Shown here: positions 1 through 9,089 of the stretch, piece after piece | Layout of the letters: each line of letters opens with the position of its first letter | Position numbering within the stretch: position 1 is the stretch's first letter | Assembly (NCBI RefSeq): GCF_003443675.1 | Contig: NZ_CP031963.1 | Location: forward strand, 5,616,501-5,680,500 | Length of the DNA stretch: 64,000 nt | Source of the DNA: Aquimarina sp. BL5 | Lineage (GTDB): Bacteria; Bacteroidota; Bacteroidia; Flavobacteriales; Flavobacteriaceae | Reading direction: 5' to 3' | Notes under the pieces: generated by a model | What the model saw: the letters and a program-made list of their open reading frames with translations, nothing else | Databases searched by the model: none | What the model was told of the DNA's origin: nothing | Position numbers and translations under genes: made by a program

Positions 1-964
1 CTTACCAGCGATTGCTAATGGATCAAGTGTTAGTTTAGAGATTACCGCTACGGTGAATGCGAGTGGTGATTATGGTAATACGGCTCAGGTTGCTACGAGT
101 CCCAATAATGATCCAGACAGTACGCCTGGGAATGATATAGAATCAGAAGATGATCAGAACACGAATACGCCTACGGTAGGTCAGACCAGTGATTTGAGTT
201 TGGTTAAGGGAGTTGATAATAGCACTCCAAATGTAGGAGAGAATGTTGTTTTCACCTTGACAGTTACTAATGACGGTCCTAATGATTTACCATTAGGGGC
301 TACCGTAATAGATCAGTTACCGAGTGGATATACCTATGTATCTGACAATGGATCCGGTGCGTATGTAAGTGGTACAGGCGTTTGGACCTTACCAGCGATT
401 GCTAATGGATCAAGTGTTAGTTTAGAGATTACCGCTACGGTAAATGCGAGTGGTGATTATGGTAATACGGCTCAGGTTGCTACGAGTCCCAATAATGATC
501 CAGACAGTACGCCTGGGAATGATATAGAATCAGAAGATGATCAGAACACGAATACGCCTACGGTAGGTCAGACCAGTGATTTGAGTTTGGTTAAGGGAGT
601 TGATAATAGCACTCCAAATGTAGGAGAGGATGTTGTTTTCACCTTGACAGTTACTAATGACGGTCCTAATGATTTACCATTAGGGGCTACCGTAATAGAT
701 CAGTTACCGAGTGGATATACCTATGTATCTGACAATGGATCCGGTGCGTATGTAAGTGGTACAGGCGTTTGGACCTTACCAGCGATTGCTAATGGATCAA
801 GTGTTAGTTTAGAGATTACCGCTACGGTGAATGCGAGTGGTGATTATGGTAATACGGCTCAGGTTGCTACGAGTCCCAATAATGATCCAGACAGTACGCC
901 TGGGAATGATATAGAATCAGAAGATGATCAGAACACGAATACGCCTACGGTAGGTCAGACCAGT
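1..964 (+). repeat. 387-bp near-identical tandem repeats inside the adhesin gene
   Basis: Period is exactly 387 bp (129 codons): the string cttaccagcg occurs at 1, 388 and 775, and gatttgagtt at 191, 578 and 965. Two full units (191-577, 578-964) and the end of a third (1-190) are visible; more probably lie to the left. I see only two base differences between copies: gtgaatgcg versus gtaaatgcg, and gagaatgtt versus gaggatgtt (Asn to Asp). Confidence 0.95.
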
Positions 965-2467
965 GATTTGAGTTTAGCTAAAAGCGCAGTATTGACGATA
1001 GATGCAGATACCAACACGGTGATTAGTGTTGGAGATACAGTAACTTTTAGTATTACAATTAGTAATGATGGTCCAAATGATGCTACAGGTGTTGGTGTTG
1101 GAGATATTATTCCTGATGGATATACTACAATTGGTAGTATTAGTAATGGGGGAACTCTTAGTGGAGGTGTTATTAGTTGGAGTAGTTTAGATGTAATAAT
1201 AACAACTCCATTAGTGTTGACCTATACGGCGGTAATAACCGATACGGGTAACTATACTAATTTTGCTGAGATTACAGCAAGTGATAATGTTGACCCAGAT
1301 AGTACGCCAGATAACACTCCAGATGCTGATACACCAGTAGAGGATGATGAGACAAACTATACTATACCAGTTCCTGAATTAACATTAGTTAAAACAGGGA
1401 TAACTAGCGGATCTAATGTTGGTGATATTATCACATATACGTTTACAGTAACAAATACCGGAAATGTAGTGGTAAGTAACATTGTGATAGACGATATGTT
1501 AACAGGAAGTATTAGTTTGGCTGTAACACCATCTACTTTGGCTCCAGGAGAGCAAGGTCTAGCAACAGCAGAATATGCAATATCTCAAGCGGATATTAAT
1601 AACGGAGAAGTTATAAATAGTGCGACGGTAATGGGTGAAGATCCGAATGGAGATATTGTGATAGATGTATCTGATAATGGAGATGAAACTGTGGATGATA
1701 ATGGAGACAATGATCCTACAAATGATGAGACAATTACAGATATAGAACAGCTACCTAATTTAGCTTTAACTAAGACAGGTATTTACGTAGATGTTAATGG
1801 AGATGACCTGCCTAATGTAGGTGATGAGATTCAATATACATTTACAGTAGAGAATACGGGGAATGTTGATATAACCAATATTGTTCTTACCGATCCATTA
1901 ACAGGTATTGTTGTAACAGGCGGTCCAATAGACTTAGCAGCTGGTGAGATAGATATGACAACATTTACTGCAACGTATGTATTAACAGCAGAGGATGTTC
2001 TTTTAGGAGAGGTATTAAATCAAGCTACAGTGACTGGTCAAGATCCGAATGGAGATGATGTTATTGATCTTTCTGATGATCCTACAGACACAACAGATGT
2101 AGATCTAGATAATGATGGTGATGCAGAAGATGAAACAGTAATTGAAATCCTTTCTGATGATCCAATTACAATATATACTGGAATTACTCCTAATGGTGAT
2201 GGAATTAACGATGATTTCAGGATTATAGGGCTAAGAAACTTTCCAAATAATACATTGAGAATCTATAACAGATGGGGAGTTCAGGTATTTGAAGAAGATG
2301 GTTATGAACAGCCAGGCGTAGAATTGTTTAAGGGAATAAGTAATGGAAGAGTTACAATTTCACAGAATAATAAATTACCTGTAGGGACATATTATTATGT
2401 ATTGGAATATGTCACAGATACAGGACGAACAATGAATAAGGCTGGTTTTCTATATATCAATATGTAA
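2..2467 (+). CDS. DUF11-repeat surface adhesin with type B gliding-motility C-terminal domain (5' partial)
   Basis: The reading frame is open to the left window edge, so this is the C-terminal part of a longer secreted protein; the first internal Met is at 53 but is not a start. The visible part has 129-residue Ig-like DUF11 repeats (DLSLVKGVDNSTPNVGE ... TNTPTVGQTS), then diverged repeats of the same fold (DLSLAKSAV, PELTLVKTG, PNLALTKTG). It ends in a CHU_C/gliding-motility C-terminal domain of about 95 residues (TGITPNGDGINDDFRI, LRIYNRWG, GTYYYVLEY), the type B signal for export by the type IX secretion system. The Asp/Asn-rich acidic composition suggests calcium-stabilised stalk domains. 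It lies 70 bp ahead of porP/sprF and probably forms one operon with the next two genes. Adhesin function is inferred from architecture. Confidence 0.9.
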   Translation, partial: LPAIANGSSVSLEITATVNASGDYGNTAQVATSPNNDPDSTPGNDIESEDDQNTNTPTVGQTSDLSLVKGVDNSTPNVGENVVFTLTVTNDGPNDLPLGATVIDQLPSGYTYVSDNGSGAYVSGTGVWTLPAIANGSSVSLEITATVNASGDYGNTAQVATSPNNDPDSTPGNDIESEDDQNTNTPTVGQTSDLSLVKGVDNSTPNVGEDVVFTLTVTNDGPNDLPLGATVIDQLPSGYTYVSDNGSGAYVSGTGVWTLPAIANGSSVSLEITATVNASGDYGNTAQVATSPNNDPDSTPGNDIESEDDQNTNTPTVGQTSDLSLAKSAVLTIDADTNTVISVGDTVTFSITISNDGPNDATGVGVGDIIPDGYTTIGSISNGGTLSGGVISWSSLDVIITTPLVLTYTAVITDTGNYTNFAEITASDNVDPDSTPDNTPDADTPVEDDETNYTIPVPELTLVKTGITSGSNVGDIITYTFTVTNTGNVVVSNIVIDDMLTGSISLAVTPSTLAPGEQGLATAEYAISQADINNGEVINSATVMGEDPNGDIVIDVSDNGDETVDDNGDNDPTNDETITDIEQLPNLALTKTGIYVDVNGDDLPNVGDEIQYTFTVENTGNVDITNIVLTDPLTGIVVTGGPIDLAAGEIDMTTFTATYVLTAEDVLLGEVLNQATVTGQDPNGDDVIDLSDDPTDTTDVDLDNDGDAEDETVIEILSDDPITIYTGITPNGDGINDDFRIIGLRNFPNNTLRIYNRWGVQVFEEDGYEQPGVELFKGISNGRVTISQNNKLPVGTYYYVLEYVTDTGRTMNKAGFLYINM

Positions 2468-2537
2468 ACAATATTTATAACAGAAATTTACAGTGAAAAC
2501 CTGTAAGATTATACTTGAATTTTTTAAATAAAAGTTA

Positions 2538-3500
2538 ATGAGAAAAAAATATATACTAATTGTTATGGTTCTTTTAGGTTTCGTCCTACAACAAAGTAGT
2601 TGGGCTCAGCAAGACGCTCAGTATACTCAGTATATGTATAACACAATTAGTGTAAATCCTGCTTACGCAGGTAGTCGAGGAGTTATGAGTATAATGGGCT
2701 TACACCGAAGTCAATGGGTAGGGCTTGACGGAGCTCCACGTACTCAAACGTTAACTCTAAATACACCCATAGGAGATAATAATCGAGTTGGATTAGGATT
2801 ATCAATTGTAAATGATGAAATCGGACCCACTGATGAAACATATTTTGATATTGATTTTTCTTATACAATTCCTACTTCGGATACTGGAAAATTAAGTTTT
2901 GGATTAAAAGCAGGTGGACATTTATTGAATGTAGATTTTGATCGATTGTCACAGTTTGAAACAGGGGATCCTCTTTTTGGTAATGGAAATATCGATAATA
3001 AATTTAGTCCCAATGTAGGTGTTGGGTTTTATTATCATACAGATAAATTTTATGTAGGGTTGAGTGCCCCAAATTTATTAGAAACAGACCATTTTGATGA
3101 AGGAGCAGAGATAGATGATAATGGTAATTCATCATTTATAGCAGAAGAACGGGTCAATTATTATTTAATAGCAGGACATGTTTTTGATCTTAGTGATACT
3201 GTAAAATTTAAACCAGCTGTACTAAGTAAATTAGTATTTGGAGCTCCGCTACAGGTAGATGTTTCTGCTAATTTCTTATTGTATGATAAATTAACGTTGG
3301 GAGTTGGATATAGATGGAGTGCTGCATTTAGCGCGATGGCTGGGTTCCAGGTGTCAGACTCTTTAATGATTGGTTTTGCTTATGACAAAGAGACTACAGA
3401 ATTAGGGAGAACACAATTTAATGATGGTAGTTATGAAGTTATGTTACGTTTTGAACTATTTAGAAAATATAATAGAATGCTAACACCTAGATTCTTTTAG
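2538..3500 (+). CDS. PorP/SprF family type IX secretion outer-membrane protein
   Basis: 320 residues, with a signal peptide (about 1-23, ending SSWAQ) followed by the family signature near the N-terminus, QDAQYTQYMYNTISVNPAYAG, and GLHRSQWVGLDGAP. The rest is alternating beta-strand pattern ending in an aromatic residue (PRFF), as expected for an outer-membrane beta barrel. Proteins of this family are needed to export or anchor substrates with type B C-terminal domains, and the gene directly follows such a substrate. Only 4 bp separate it from the downstream OmpA gene. Family assignment is firm; which substrate it serves is inferred from position. Confidence 0.93.
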   Translation: MRKKYILIVMVLLGFVLQQSSWAQQDAQYTQYMYNTISVNPAYAGSRGVMSIMGLHRSQWVGLDGAPRTQTLTLNTPIGDNNRVGLGLSIVNDEIGPTDETYFDIDFSYTIPTSDTGKLSFGLKAGGHLLNVDFDRLSQFETGDPLFGNGNIDNKFSPNVGVGFYYHTDKFYVGLSAPNLLETDHFDEGAEIDDNGNSSFIAEERVNYYLIAGHVFDLSDTVKFKPAVLSKLVFGAPLQVDVSANFLLYDKLTLGVGYRWSAAFSAMAGFQVSDSLMIGFAYDKETTELGRTQFNDGSYEVMLRFELFRKYNRMLTPRFF

Positions 3501-3504
3501 AAAA

Positions 3505-5478
3505 ATGATTATGAACTTTATGAAATATATTATTTCTACATTTTTAATTTTTATGTTTTCGTGTGTTTTGATTGCACAAGAAAAAAGACTCTTGAGAGCG
3601 GATGAAAACTTTAATAGATATGCGTTTGTAGATGCTCGTAAAATTTATTTGGATGTAGCAGAAAAAGGATATACTTCTGCTGACTTATTAAAAAAGCTTG
3701 GAGATTCTTATTACTTTAATGGACAACTGGAAAAATCTGTCGTATGGTATGAGAAATTGATAAATGAGTATCCCGATGATTTAGATACAGAATACCTGTT
3801 TAGATATTCACAAAGTTTAAAAAGTATCAAAAAGTATGACGAAGCTGATAAGATTATGGAAACGTTTTATAACATAACCAATACGGATCAACGAGCGGTG
3901 TATTTCGTAAGTACTCGTGACTATCTTAGGTTTATTGAAATGCAATCTGGTAAGTTTACACTGAAAAAAATAAGTATTAATTCTACCTTTTCAGATTATG
4001 CGCCTAGTTTTGATAATCTTGGAAATCTTGTTTTTGCTTCTTCAAGAGGAAACCGTAGTTCTATGTCAAAAGTTATTCACGAATGGAATGAAATGCCTTT
4101 TTTAGACCTTTATAAGTCTGATATCGAAACTGATAAAAATGTATTAGGACCAGTTAAAAAAATAAAAGGTAAGATAAATACTAAGTTTCACGAATCCTCC
4201 ACTTCTTTTAGTTCTGATGGGCAAATAGTGTATTTTACAAGAAATAATTTTACAAAAAAGAAACTTAAATCAGATGCTAATGGAACTATTCTTTTAAAGT
4301 TATATCGAGCAAGGTTAGAAGGTAGTAAGTGGGTTGATATAGAAGAGTTGCCATTTAATAGTGAAGAGTATTCCGTGGCTCATCCAGCATTAACCGCAGA
4401 TGGTAAATATTTATATTTTGCTAGTGATATGCCTGGTACTAGAGGGTTGTCGGATTTGTATAAAGTAGAAGTGTTTCCGGATGGTAATTTTGGTGATCCT
4501 ATCAATCTTGGAGATAAAATAAATACAGAGGGAAGAGAAACTTTTCCATATATAAGTGATTCCGGAAGACTTTATTTTGCGAGTGATGGACACGTTGGGC
4601 TAGGTGGATTAGATATATTCGTAACAGTTCCAGAAGAAGGTGCTTTTTCTATACCATACAATATAGGAAGACCTGTAAATAGTTCGGAAGATGATTTTAG
4701 TTTTGTATTAAATGAAGAAACTAAAATAGGTTATTTTTCTAGTAATAGACAAGGAGGTAAAGGAAATGATGATATTTATAGTTTTAAACAAATAGATGAA
4801 TTAATAACTTCCTGTAGGCAATATGTTTCTGGAGTAGTAACAGAGGATTCTACGGGTGAGATATTAGCCAATTCCGATGTAATCTTATTGGATGGTGATG
4901 GTAACGAAATCAATAAAACGATAAGTGATGATAATGGAGTCTATTCTTTTGAAGTAAAATGTGAGAAATCCTATATTATTAGAGCGCTTAAAGATGGGTA
5001 TAACCCTTCAGAAGAAATGTTGTTGACCAATACAGCCTTAGAATATACCCACAAAGTACCGTTACAATTATCTAAAGGAGGTCTTAATAATAAAGAGGTA
5101 CTTCCTGGAGATGATTTAGCAAAAGTATTAGGTCTTCAAATTATTTACTTTGATTTAGATAAGTCTTTTATAAGACCAGATGCAGAAATAGAATTACAAA
5201 AGATAATAGCTGCGATGAAAGAATATCCAACGATAAAAATTGATGTTCGTTCTCATACAGATAGTCGTGCCCCAGATGATTATAATTTGGCTTTGAGTGA
5301 ACGCCGTGCAAGAAGTACAATCAACTATATTGTGGGAAAAGGAGGGATTGATAAGTCCAGGCTCTCAGGAAGAGGTTATGGAGAATCTTCCTTAGTGAAT
5401 CAATGTAAAAATGATGTAAACTGTAATGAACAAGAACATCAAAAAAATAGAAGAAGTGAGTTTATTTTGTTAGAATAA
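3505..5478 (+). CDS. OmpA-family protein with TPR, PD40 and carboxypeptidase-regulatory-like domains
   Basis: 657 residues. The signal peptide ends at LIAQ; starts at 3505, 3511 and 3520 are all possible, and MKYIISTF at 3520 gives the most usual signal peptide. Domain order: TPR-like helices (about 20-125), WD40-like PD40 blades (about 165-430: YAPSFDNLGNLVFASS, FSSDGQIVYFTRN, LTADGKYLYFASD, SDSGRLYFASD), a carboxypeptidase-regulatory-like beta sandwich (about 440-520), and a C-terminal OmpA peptidoglycan-binding domain (IYFDLDKSFIRPDAE, SHTDSRAPDDYNLALSERRA, GYGES). This architecture commonly follows PorP/SprF beside type B T9SS substrates. It probably ties the surface complex to the cell wall; that role is inference. 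Confidence 0.93.
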   Translation: MIMNFMKYIISTFLIFMFSCVLIAQEKRLLRADENFNRYAFVDARKIYLDVAEKGYTSADLLKKLGDSYYFNGQLEKSVVWYEKLINEYPDDLDTEYLFRYSQSLKSIKKYDEADKIMETFYNITNTDQRAVYFVSTRDYLRFIEMQSGKFTLKKISINSTFSDYAPSFDNLGNLVFASSRGNRSSMSKVIHEWNEMPFLDLYKSDIETDKNVLGPVKKIKGKINTKFHESSTSFSSDGQIVYFTRNNFTKKKLKSDANGTILLKLYRARLEGSKWVDIEELPFNSEEYSVAHPALTADGKYLYFASDMPGTRGLSDLYKVEVFPDGNFGDPINLGDKINTEGRETFPYISDSGRLYFASDGHVGLGGLDIFVTVPEEGAFSIPYNIGRPVNSSEDDFSFVLNEETKIGYFSSNRQGGKGNDDIYSFKQIDELITSCRQYVSGVVTEDSTGEILANSDVILLDGDGNEINKTISDDNGVYSFEVKCEKSYIIRALKDGYNPSEEMLLTNTALEYTHKVPLQLSKGGLNNKEVLPGDDLAKVLGLQIIYFDLDKSFIRPDAEIELQKIIAAMKEYPTIKIDVRSHTDSRAPDDYNLALSERRARSTINYIVGKGGIDKSRLSGRGYGESSLVNQCKNDVNCNEQEHQKNRRSEFILLE

Positions 5479-5889
5479 TGTGTAATAAAACTTTATATGG
5501 TCAATAAGTTTATTAGGATACTAAAGAAAATATCATAGAAAAATGAAGTAATAATAATAGAATATGATTTGTTAATAGGAGCTGATTTAATTTCGGAAAT
5601 GAAAGTGTTTTTTATTTTTATATGACGATGGGAATAAAAACGTTAAGCAACAAATTCTTACAATAATTTTCGATCTTATTTTGGTATAGACCTCTCTAAT
5701 CGTATGGGTAACGAAAGAGAGGTCTTCCTTATTATAAGAGATTTCATTGTATATTTTTTCGAGAGATTATTTATTATAAATGTTTTTGTTATTTATAAGT
5801 TTGCTTGCTAGAGAAACTTCATATTCTTAATAGTATCAAAATCACTTTTTTCCTTTCTAAATAACCAATGTTTCCTATTTTAGCAGTCT
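5479..5889. other. Intergenic region, 411 bp
   Basis: No convincing ORF. It holds the hairpin at 5688-5725 described separately. The rest is AT-rich with no recognisable repeat or RNA. Confidence 0.6.
5688..5730 (+). terminator. Hairpin, possible terminator or small-RNA end
   Basis: A perfect 10-bp stem, agacctctct (5688-5697) with agagaggtct (5716-5725), 18-base loop, followed by a weak T-rich tail (tccttatt). It sits 210 bp past the OmpA stop, so it ends either a long 3' UTR or an unseen small transcript. Confidence 0.5.
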
Positions 5890-6549
5890 ATGATAGATCA
5901 TAAACTATTAGAGTATTTAGAATCTTTTCTCACTCCAAGAAGACAGGGTTTGTATAAAAAAGTAATTGAGCAGCGTACCAATTACTTTACGGTGGCGGTA
6001 GAAGATGTGTATCAATTACATAATACTAGCGCAGTCATAAGAAGTTGTGATATTTTTGGTATTCAGAATGTACATGTAATAGAAGAAATTAATGCGAAGC
6101 GTATTGATCGAGAAATAGCTATGGGAGCTCAGAAATGGGTTGATATTAATAGATATACAACCACCAAAGAATGTATTACTTCTCTGAAAAATAAAGGATA
6201 TCAGATAGTAGCGACTACACCACATGATAATTCGGTAGAGCTAAAGGATTTTGATATCAGTAAACCTTCAGCGTTTTTCTTTGGTCAAGAGCTGCAAGGA
6301 TTAAGTGATACTGTGCTGGGCGCGGCGGATACAAAATTACATATCCCAATGGTTGGATTTACAGAAAGTCTTAATATTTCTGTTTCTGCAGCTATTATTT
6401 TACAGCATATTACCTCTTTACTCAGAAATTCAGATATTGACTGGCGGTTATCCGAAGAGGAGAAACTAGAAAAAAGATTAGATTGGTCTAAAAAAGTTAT
6501 TAAAAGTCATGAAAAAATCATAGCGAGATATAAAGAAGAGAATAAATGA
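5890..6549 (+). CDS. TrmH-family tRNA/rRNA 2'-O-methyltransferase (SPOUT)
   Basis: 219 residues. It has the SPOUT signature regions: an N-terminal Asn/Arg motif (NTSAVIRSCDIFGIQNVHVI, residues about 45-64), motif II FFFGQELQGLSD, and motif III IPMVGFTESLNISVSAAI, which forms the SAM-binding trefoil knot. Size and the order of motifs match TrmH, which methylates G18 of tRNA; other SpoU enzymes with different RNA targets look similar, so the exact substrate is open. It stands alone between two intergenic regions, and its C-terminus is basic (KSHEKIIARYKEENK). Confidence 0.88.
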   Translation: MIDHKLLEYLESFLTPRRQGLYKKVIEQRTNYFTVAVEDVYQLHNTSAVIRSCDIFGIQNVHVIEEINAKRIDREIAMGAQKWVDINRYTTTKECITSLKNKGYQIVATTPHDNSVELKDFDISKPSAFFFGQELQGLSDTVLGAADTKLHIPMVGFTESLNISVSAAIILQHITSLLRNSDIDWRLSEEEKLEKRLDWSKKVIKSHEKIIARYKEENK

Positions 6550-6699
6550 CAAATACTAAATAACCAATTACGAATTACGAATAATGAGCTACAAATTCTA
6601 ATCGACAATGTTCTTTTTTAATTGTAATTTGCTTATAAATAAAGGTTTACACGTAAAAGGTTAATGTGCTTAAATCAAAGGTTTTAAAAATTAATTTCC

Positions 6700-6707
6700 T
6701 ATATTTG
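6700..6707 (+). promoter_or_regulatory. Putative -7 element (TATATTTG)
   Basis: Matches the Bacteroidota TAnnTTTG consensus, 42 bp before the small ORF at 6749. No good -33 TTG at the usual spacing was found. Confidence 0.4.
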
Positions 6708-6748
6708 ATAAGGACTAAACGTTTTAACTCCCTAAAAACACCTTTGTC

Positions 6749-6892
6749 ATGAGCAAAAAACAGTCACCTACCAACAAAGTAAAAATGCTTTTAAAGCAAG
6801 TAAAAACAGGCTTTAAATCAAACAAAACAGTAATCAATTATCCATCAGAAGTAGTTCACGATATCTTTCATAAAAGAACAAGTACTTCTTAG
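6749..6892 (+). CDS. Small basic protein, 47 residues, unknown function
   Basis: The ATG at 6749 opens a 47-codon frame ending with TAG at 6890-6892. The product starts MSKKQSPTNKVKMLLKQVKT and ends HKRTSTS; it is rich in Lys, has no signal peptide, no Cys and no membrane helix. A -7-like element lies 42 bp upstream. It looks like a real small gene because it fills an otherwise empty 440-bp gap, begins with a typical Lys-rich N-terminus and uses genome-typical codons. I do not recognise a family. A small nucleic-acid-binding or regulatory role would fit the charge, but there is no direct evidence. Confidence 0.5.
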   Translation: MSKKQSPTNKVKMLLKQVKTGFKSNKTVINYPSEVVHDIFHKRTSTS

Positions 6893-6990
6893 TTTTAAAT
6901 TTTATAGTTTTTACACTATTTTTTAAAAAAGAGGTCATATTTTCTTAAGAACTAGATGATCTCTGTTGTCTAATTATTAGGTTATCCTAC

Positions 6991-7692
6991 TCATTTCCTG
7001 TTTAAGAATATGTTTTGGGTAAAGTAATTGTTGTAATCATAATTTTCTTTTACTTCTATAACTCTAGAAAAGTTATTATAACTAGGATCTGTTACTCTTA
7101 ATTCCCAGAATCCTTTTGGTAATTGTAAAGTATACAGTCCATTTTCTGATAGTGTAGAAAAATGCCTGATCCCATCCTGAAAGACCTCAACCGATATAGG
7201 GTTCTGAATTTGCTGAAAAGTACTATTGTCCATAATTCGACCTTTTACATTGTAAAAACTCTGCAGTACTGGTTCTCTTTTTGATGTTTTGGAACCATTC
7301 CAGTTATACCAGCGAGTAGCATTATTCCAAATCCAGTTTCCAGTGAAAACGTTGTTGTAATTCTGATCGTTCATTTCAAAACGAATAATACCCTTTCTGT
7401 TCAATTGGTAGTTTTCGAAAGTACCTTCAAAGTATTCCTTACTATTTATATAATGACGATATCCATAAATTACTCCAATATTATCATAGTCTCCATAAAT
7501 TAGTTCTCCACGTTCTACCAGTCTCAAAGCACCATATGTTGAGTTCCAGGTTCCTGTCCAGTCAATATTAGAGTGGAGACTACCTTTTTGTGATAAGGAT
7601 GCATCTTCAAGAAATAATTCATCATCATCGTTTGAACAGTTAAAGAAGATTAGCGAAATAAAGAATAAGCCGAATAGTTTTAATGTTTTCAT
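6991..7692 (-). CDS. Lipoprotein of unknown function
   Basis: 233 residues. The N-terminus (MKTLKLFGLFFISLIFFNCSNDDD) is a lipoprotein signal with Cys at about residue 19, followed by an acidic DDDE stretch of the sort seen on surface-exposed Bacteroidota lipoproteins. The middle part (TGTWNSTYGALRLVERG ... FTGNWIW) looks like a beta-barrel or lipocalin-like fold, and the C-terminal third (VKGRIMDNSTFQQIQNPISV, YTLQLPKGFWELRV) like a small carboxypeptidase-regulatory-like sandwich. It is divergent from the VOC gene at 7818. I do not recognise a specific family. Confidence 0.85.
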   Translation of the reverse strand: MKTLKLFGLFFISLIFFNCSNDDDELFLEDASLSQKGSLHSNIDWTGTWNSTYGALRLVERGELIYGDYDNIGVIYGYRHYINSKEYFEGTFENYQLNRKGIIRFEMNDQNYNNVFTGNWIWNNATRWYNWNGSKTSKREPVLQSFYNVKGRIMDNSTFQQIQNPISVEVFQDGIRHFSTLSENGLYTLQLPKGFWELRVTDPSYNNFSRVIEVKENYDYNNYFTQNIFLNRK

Positions 7693-7817
7693 TTTATGAA
7701 TGTTAATTAAGTTGTATCCATTAGTGTGTTAGGATTTTTTAGGTTAACATATACGCTAAATTTTTTGCTATATTGTAACTAATTCACAACGATTTTGTAT
7801 AATTTAAATGAATAAAT

Positions 7818-8159
7818 ATGATTACTTGGTTTGAAATTCCTGTTATAAATATGGATCGCGCTAAAGCTTTTTATGAAAAGGTTTTTGATATAGAAATTGG
7901 TGTTCACAAAATGGATGGATTACAAATGGGATGGTTTCCAAACAAGAATGAATCCGGTATTGCTACAGGATCATTGATTGATGCAGGAGAACATTATAAA
8001 CCTAGTAAAGATGGTGTTTTGGTTTATTTTTCCTGCGAAGATGTAGCCAACGAGATTAGTAGAGTAGAAGCGGCTGGAGGGAAAGTAGTGTCTAGTAAAA
8101 AACAAATATCACCAGAGAACGGATATATGGGATATTTTATAGATTCTGAAGGTAAATAG
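7818..8159 (+). pseudogene. VOC (glyoxalase/bleomycin-resistance-like) protein, frameshifted at the C-terminus
   Basis: 113 residues of a single-domain VOC protein: WFEIPVINMDRAKAFYEKVF at the start, FSCEDVANEISRVEAAGGKV in the middle, GYMGYFIDSEGK at the end. Family members normally end DSEGNRIALHS. Reading the DNA after GGT at 8151-8153 with one fewer A (8154-8156) gives EGNRIALHSYK and a stop at 8182-8184, exactly the missing tail. The gene therefore carries a one-base insertion in a short A run, or the sequence has an error there. The lost segment contributes a metal-ligand-bearing strand in many VOC proteins, so the truncated form may be inactive. The substrate cannot be predicted. Confidence 0.8.
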
Positions 8160-8209
8160 AATAGCATTGCATTCCTATAAATAGGAATTAAATTAGAAAT
8201 GGTTTAATA

Positions 8210-8974
8210 TTATTTTCTATCTAAAACTTTGTATTCTTCGTAGCATTCACTAATGGCATCAAGAATCTGAAGATCATTGGCAAATTTTATAAAGTCCGCA
8301 GAGTAATTACAATTTCGTAGTATTTCATCAATATCCAAGCGCTCTACTTGTAGCAGAGCCATGAGCGTAGCTCTATCAAATTTTGTTTCCAAAAGATTTC
8401 TGATTTCGTCATCTTTCTTCATTTTTCTTAGTTTCCGCAATTCATTAGAACGCTTACCGAAAATATTATAGAGGAAATCTGCTGGATTAAATATAGCTCC
8501 GAGTACTTTATTAACTGCTCCGGGTTGTCTACTGCCTCCTTCATATCCAGAATTTAATCCAGAGATACTGTATCTATAATTGTTATATACTGGAATTTTT
8601 TTAGCATCGATTTCTAAGTATCCTGTGAGTTGTACATCCGCTACAACTACTTCTTCCAATGCAATACCAAGTTCCGTCATTTTGATTTTTACATCACCAA
8701 ATTTTTTCCAGTCATTGGTTACTCTAACTCTCAGAGGTTTATATCCTATATATGTAAAATATAAGGTGTCATTTACTTTAGCTTTAATTTCAAAATCACC
8801 TTCATTGTTGGTAATGGTACCTATTACCTGACTAAGGTTTACAATGTGAACATTTTGTAATTTGATATCATTAGAGGCATTAAGTACTTTTCCGGATACT
8901 GTTTCTGATTCAGTTTCCTGAGCATATGTACCAATGCCTATAACAAGTATTATGTAGATTAATATTCTTTTCAA
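8210..8974 (-). CDS. Carboxypeptidase-regulatory-like domain protein, secreted
   Basis: 254 residues, with a signal peptide ending GTYAQ (about residue 18). Residues 25-105 are a CarboxypepD_reg-like domain (VSGKVLNASNDIKLQNVHIVN, NEGDFEIKAKVNDTLYFTYIGY), the plug-like beta sandwich common at the N-terminus of TonB-dependent receptors but here on its own. The C-terminal half is helical and charged (KLRKMKKDDEIRNLLETKF) and includes NPADFLYNIFGKRSNE. This layout is common in Flavobacteriia as a stand-alone exported protein of unknown role. It stands alone, 115 bp from the helicase gene. Confidence 0.85.
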   Translation of the reverse strand: MKRILIYIILVIGIGTYAQETESETVSGKVLNASNDIKLQNVHIVNLSQVIGTITNNEGDFEIKAKVNDTLYFTYIGYKPLRVRVTNDWKKFGDVKIKMTELGIALEEVVVADVQLTGYLEIDAKKIPVYNNYRYSISGLNSGYEGGSRQPGAVNKVLGAIFNPADFLYNIFGKRSNELRKLRKMKKDDEIRNLLETKFDRATLMALLQVERLDIDEILRNCNYSADFIKFANDLQILDAISECYEEYKVLDRK

Positions 8975-9089
8975 AAGTTTATTTTTTGTAGTAATTCTAT
9001 ATTAACTATTATATAAGACGACCAATTTATACGAACATAACATAAAAATCGGACCAAAAATCATATAGTTTAGTTAATTCAGAAAAAAA

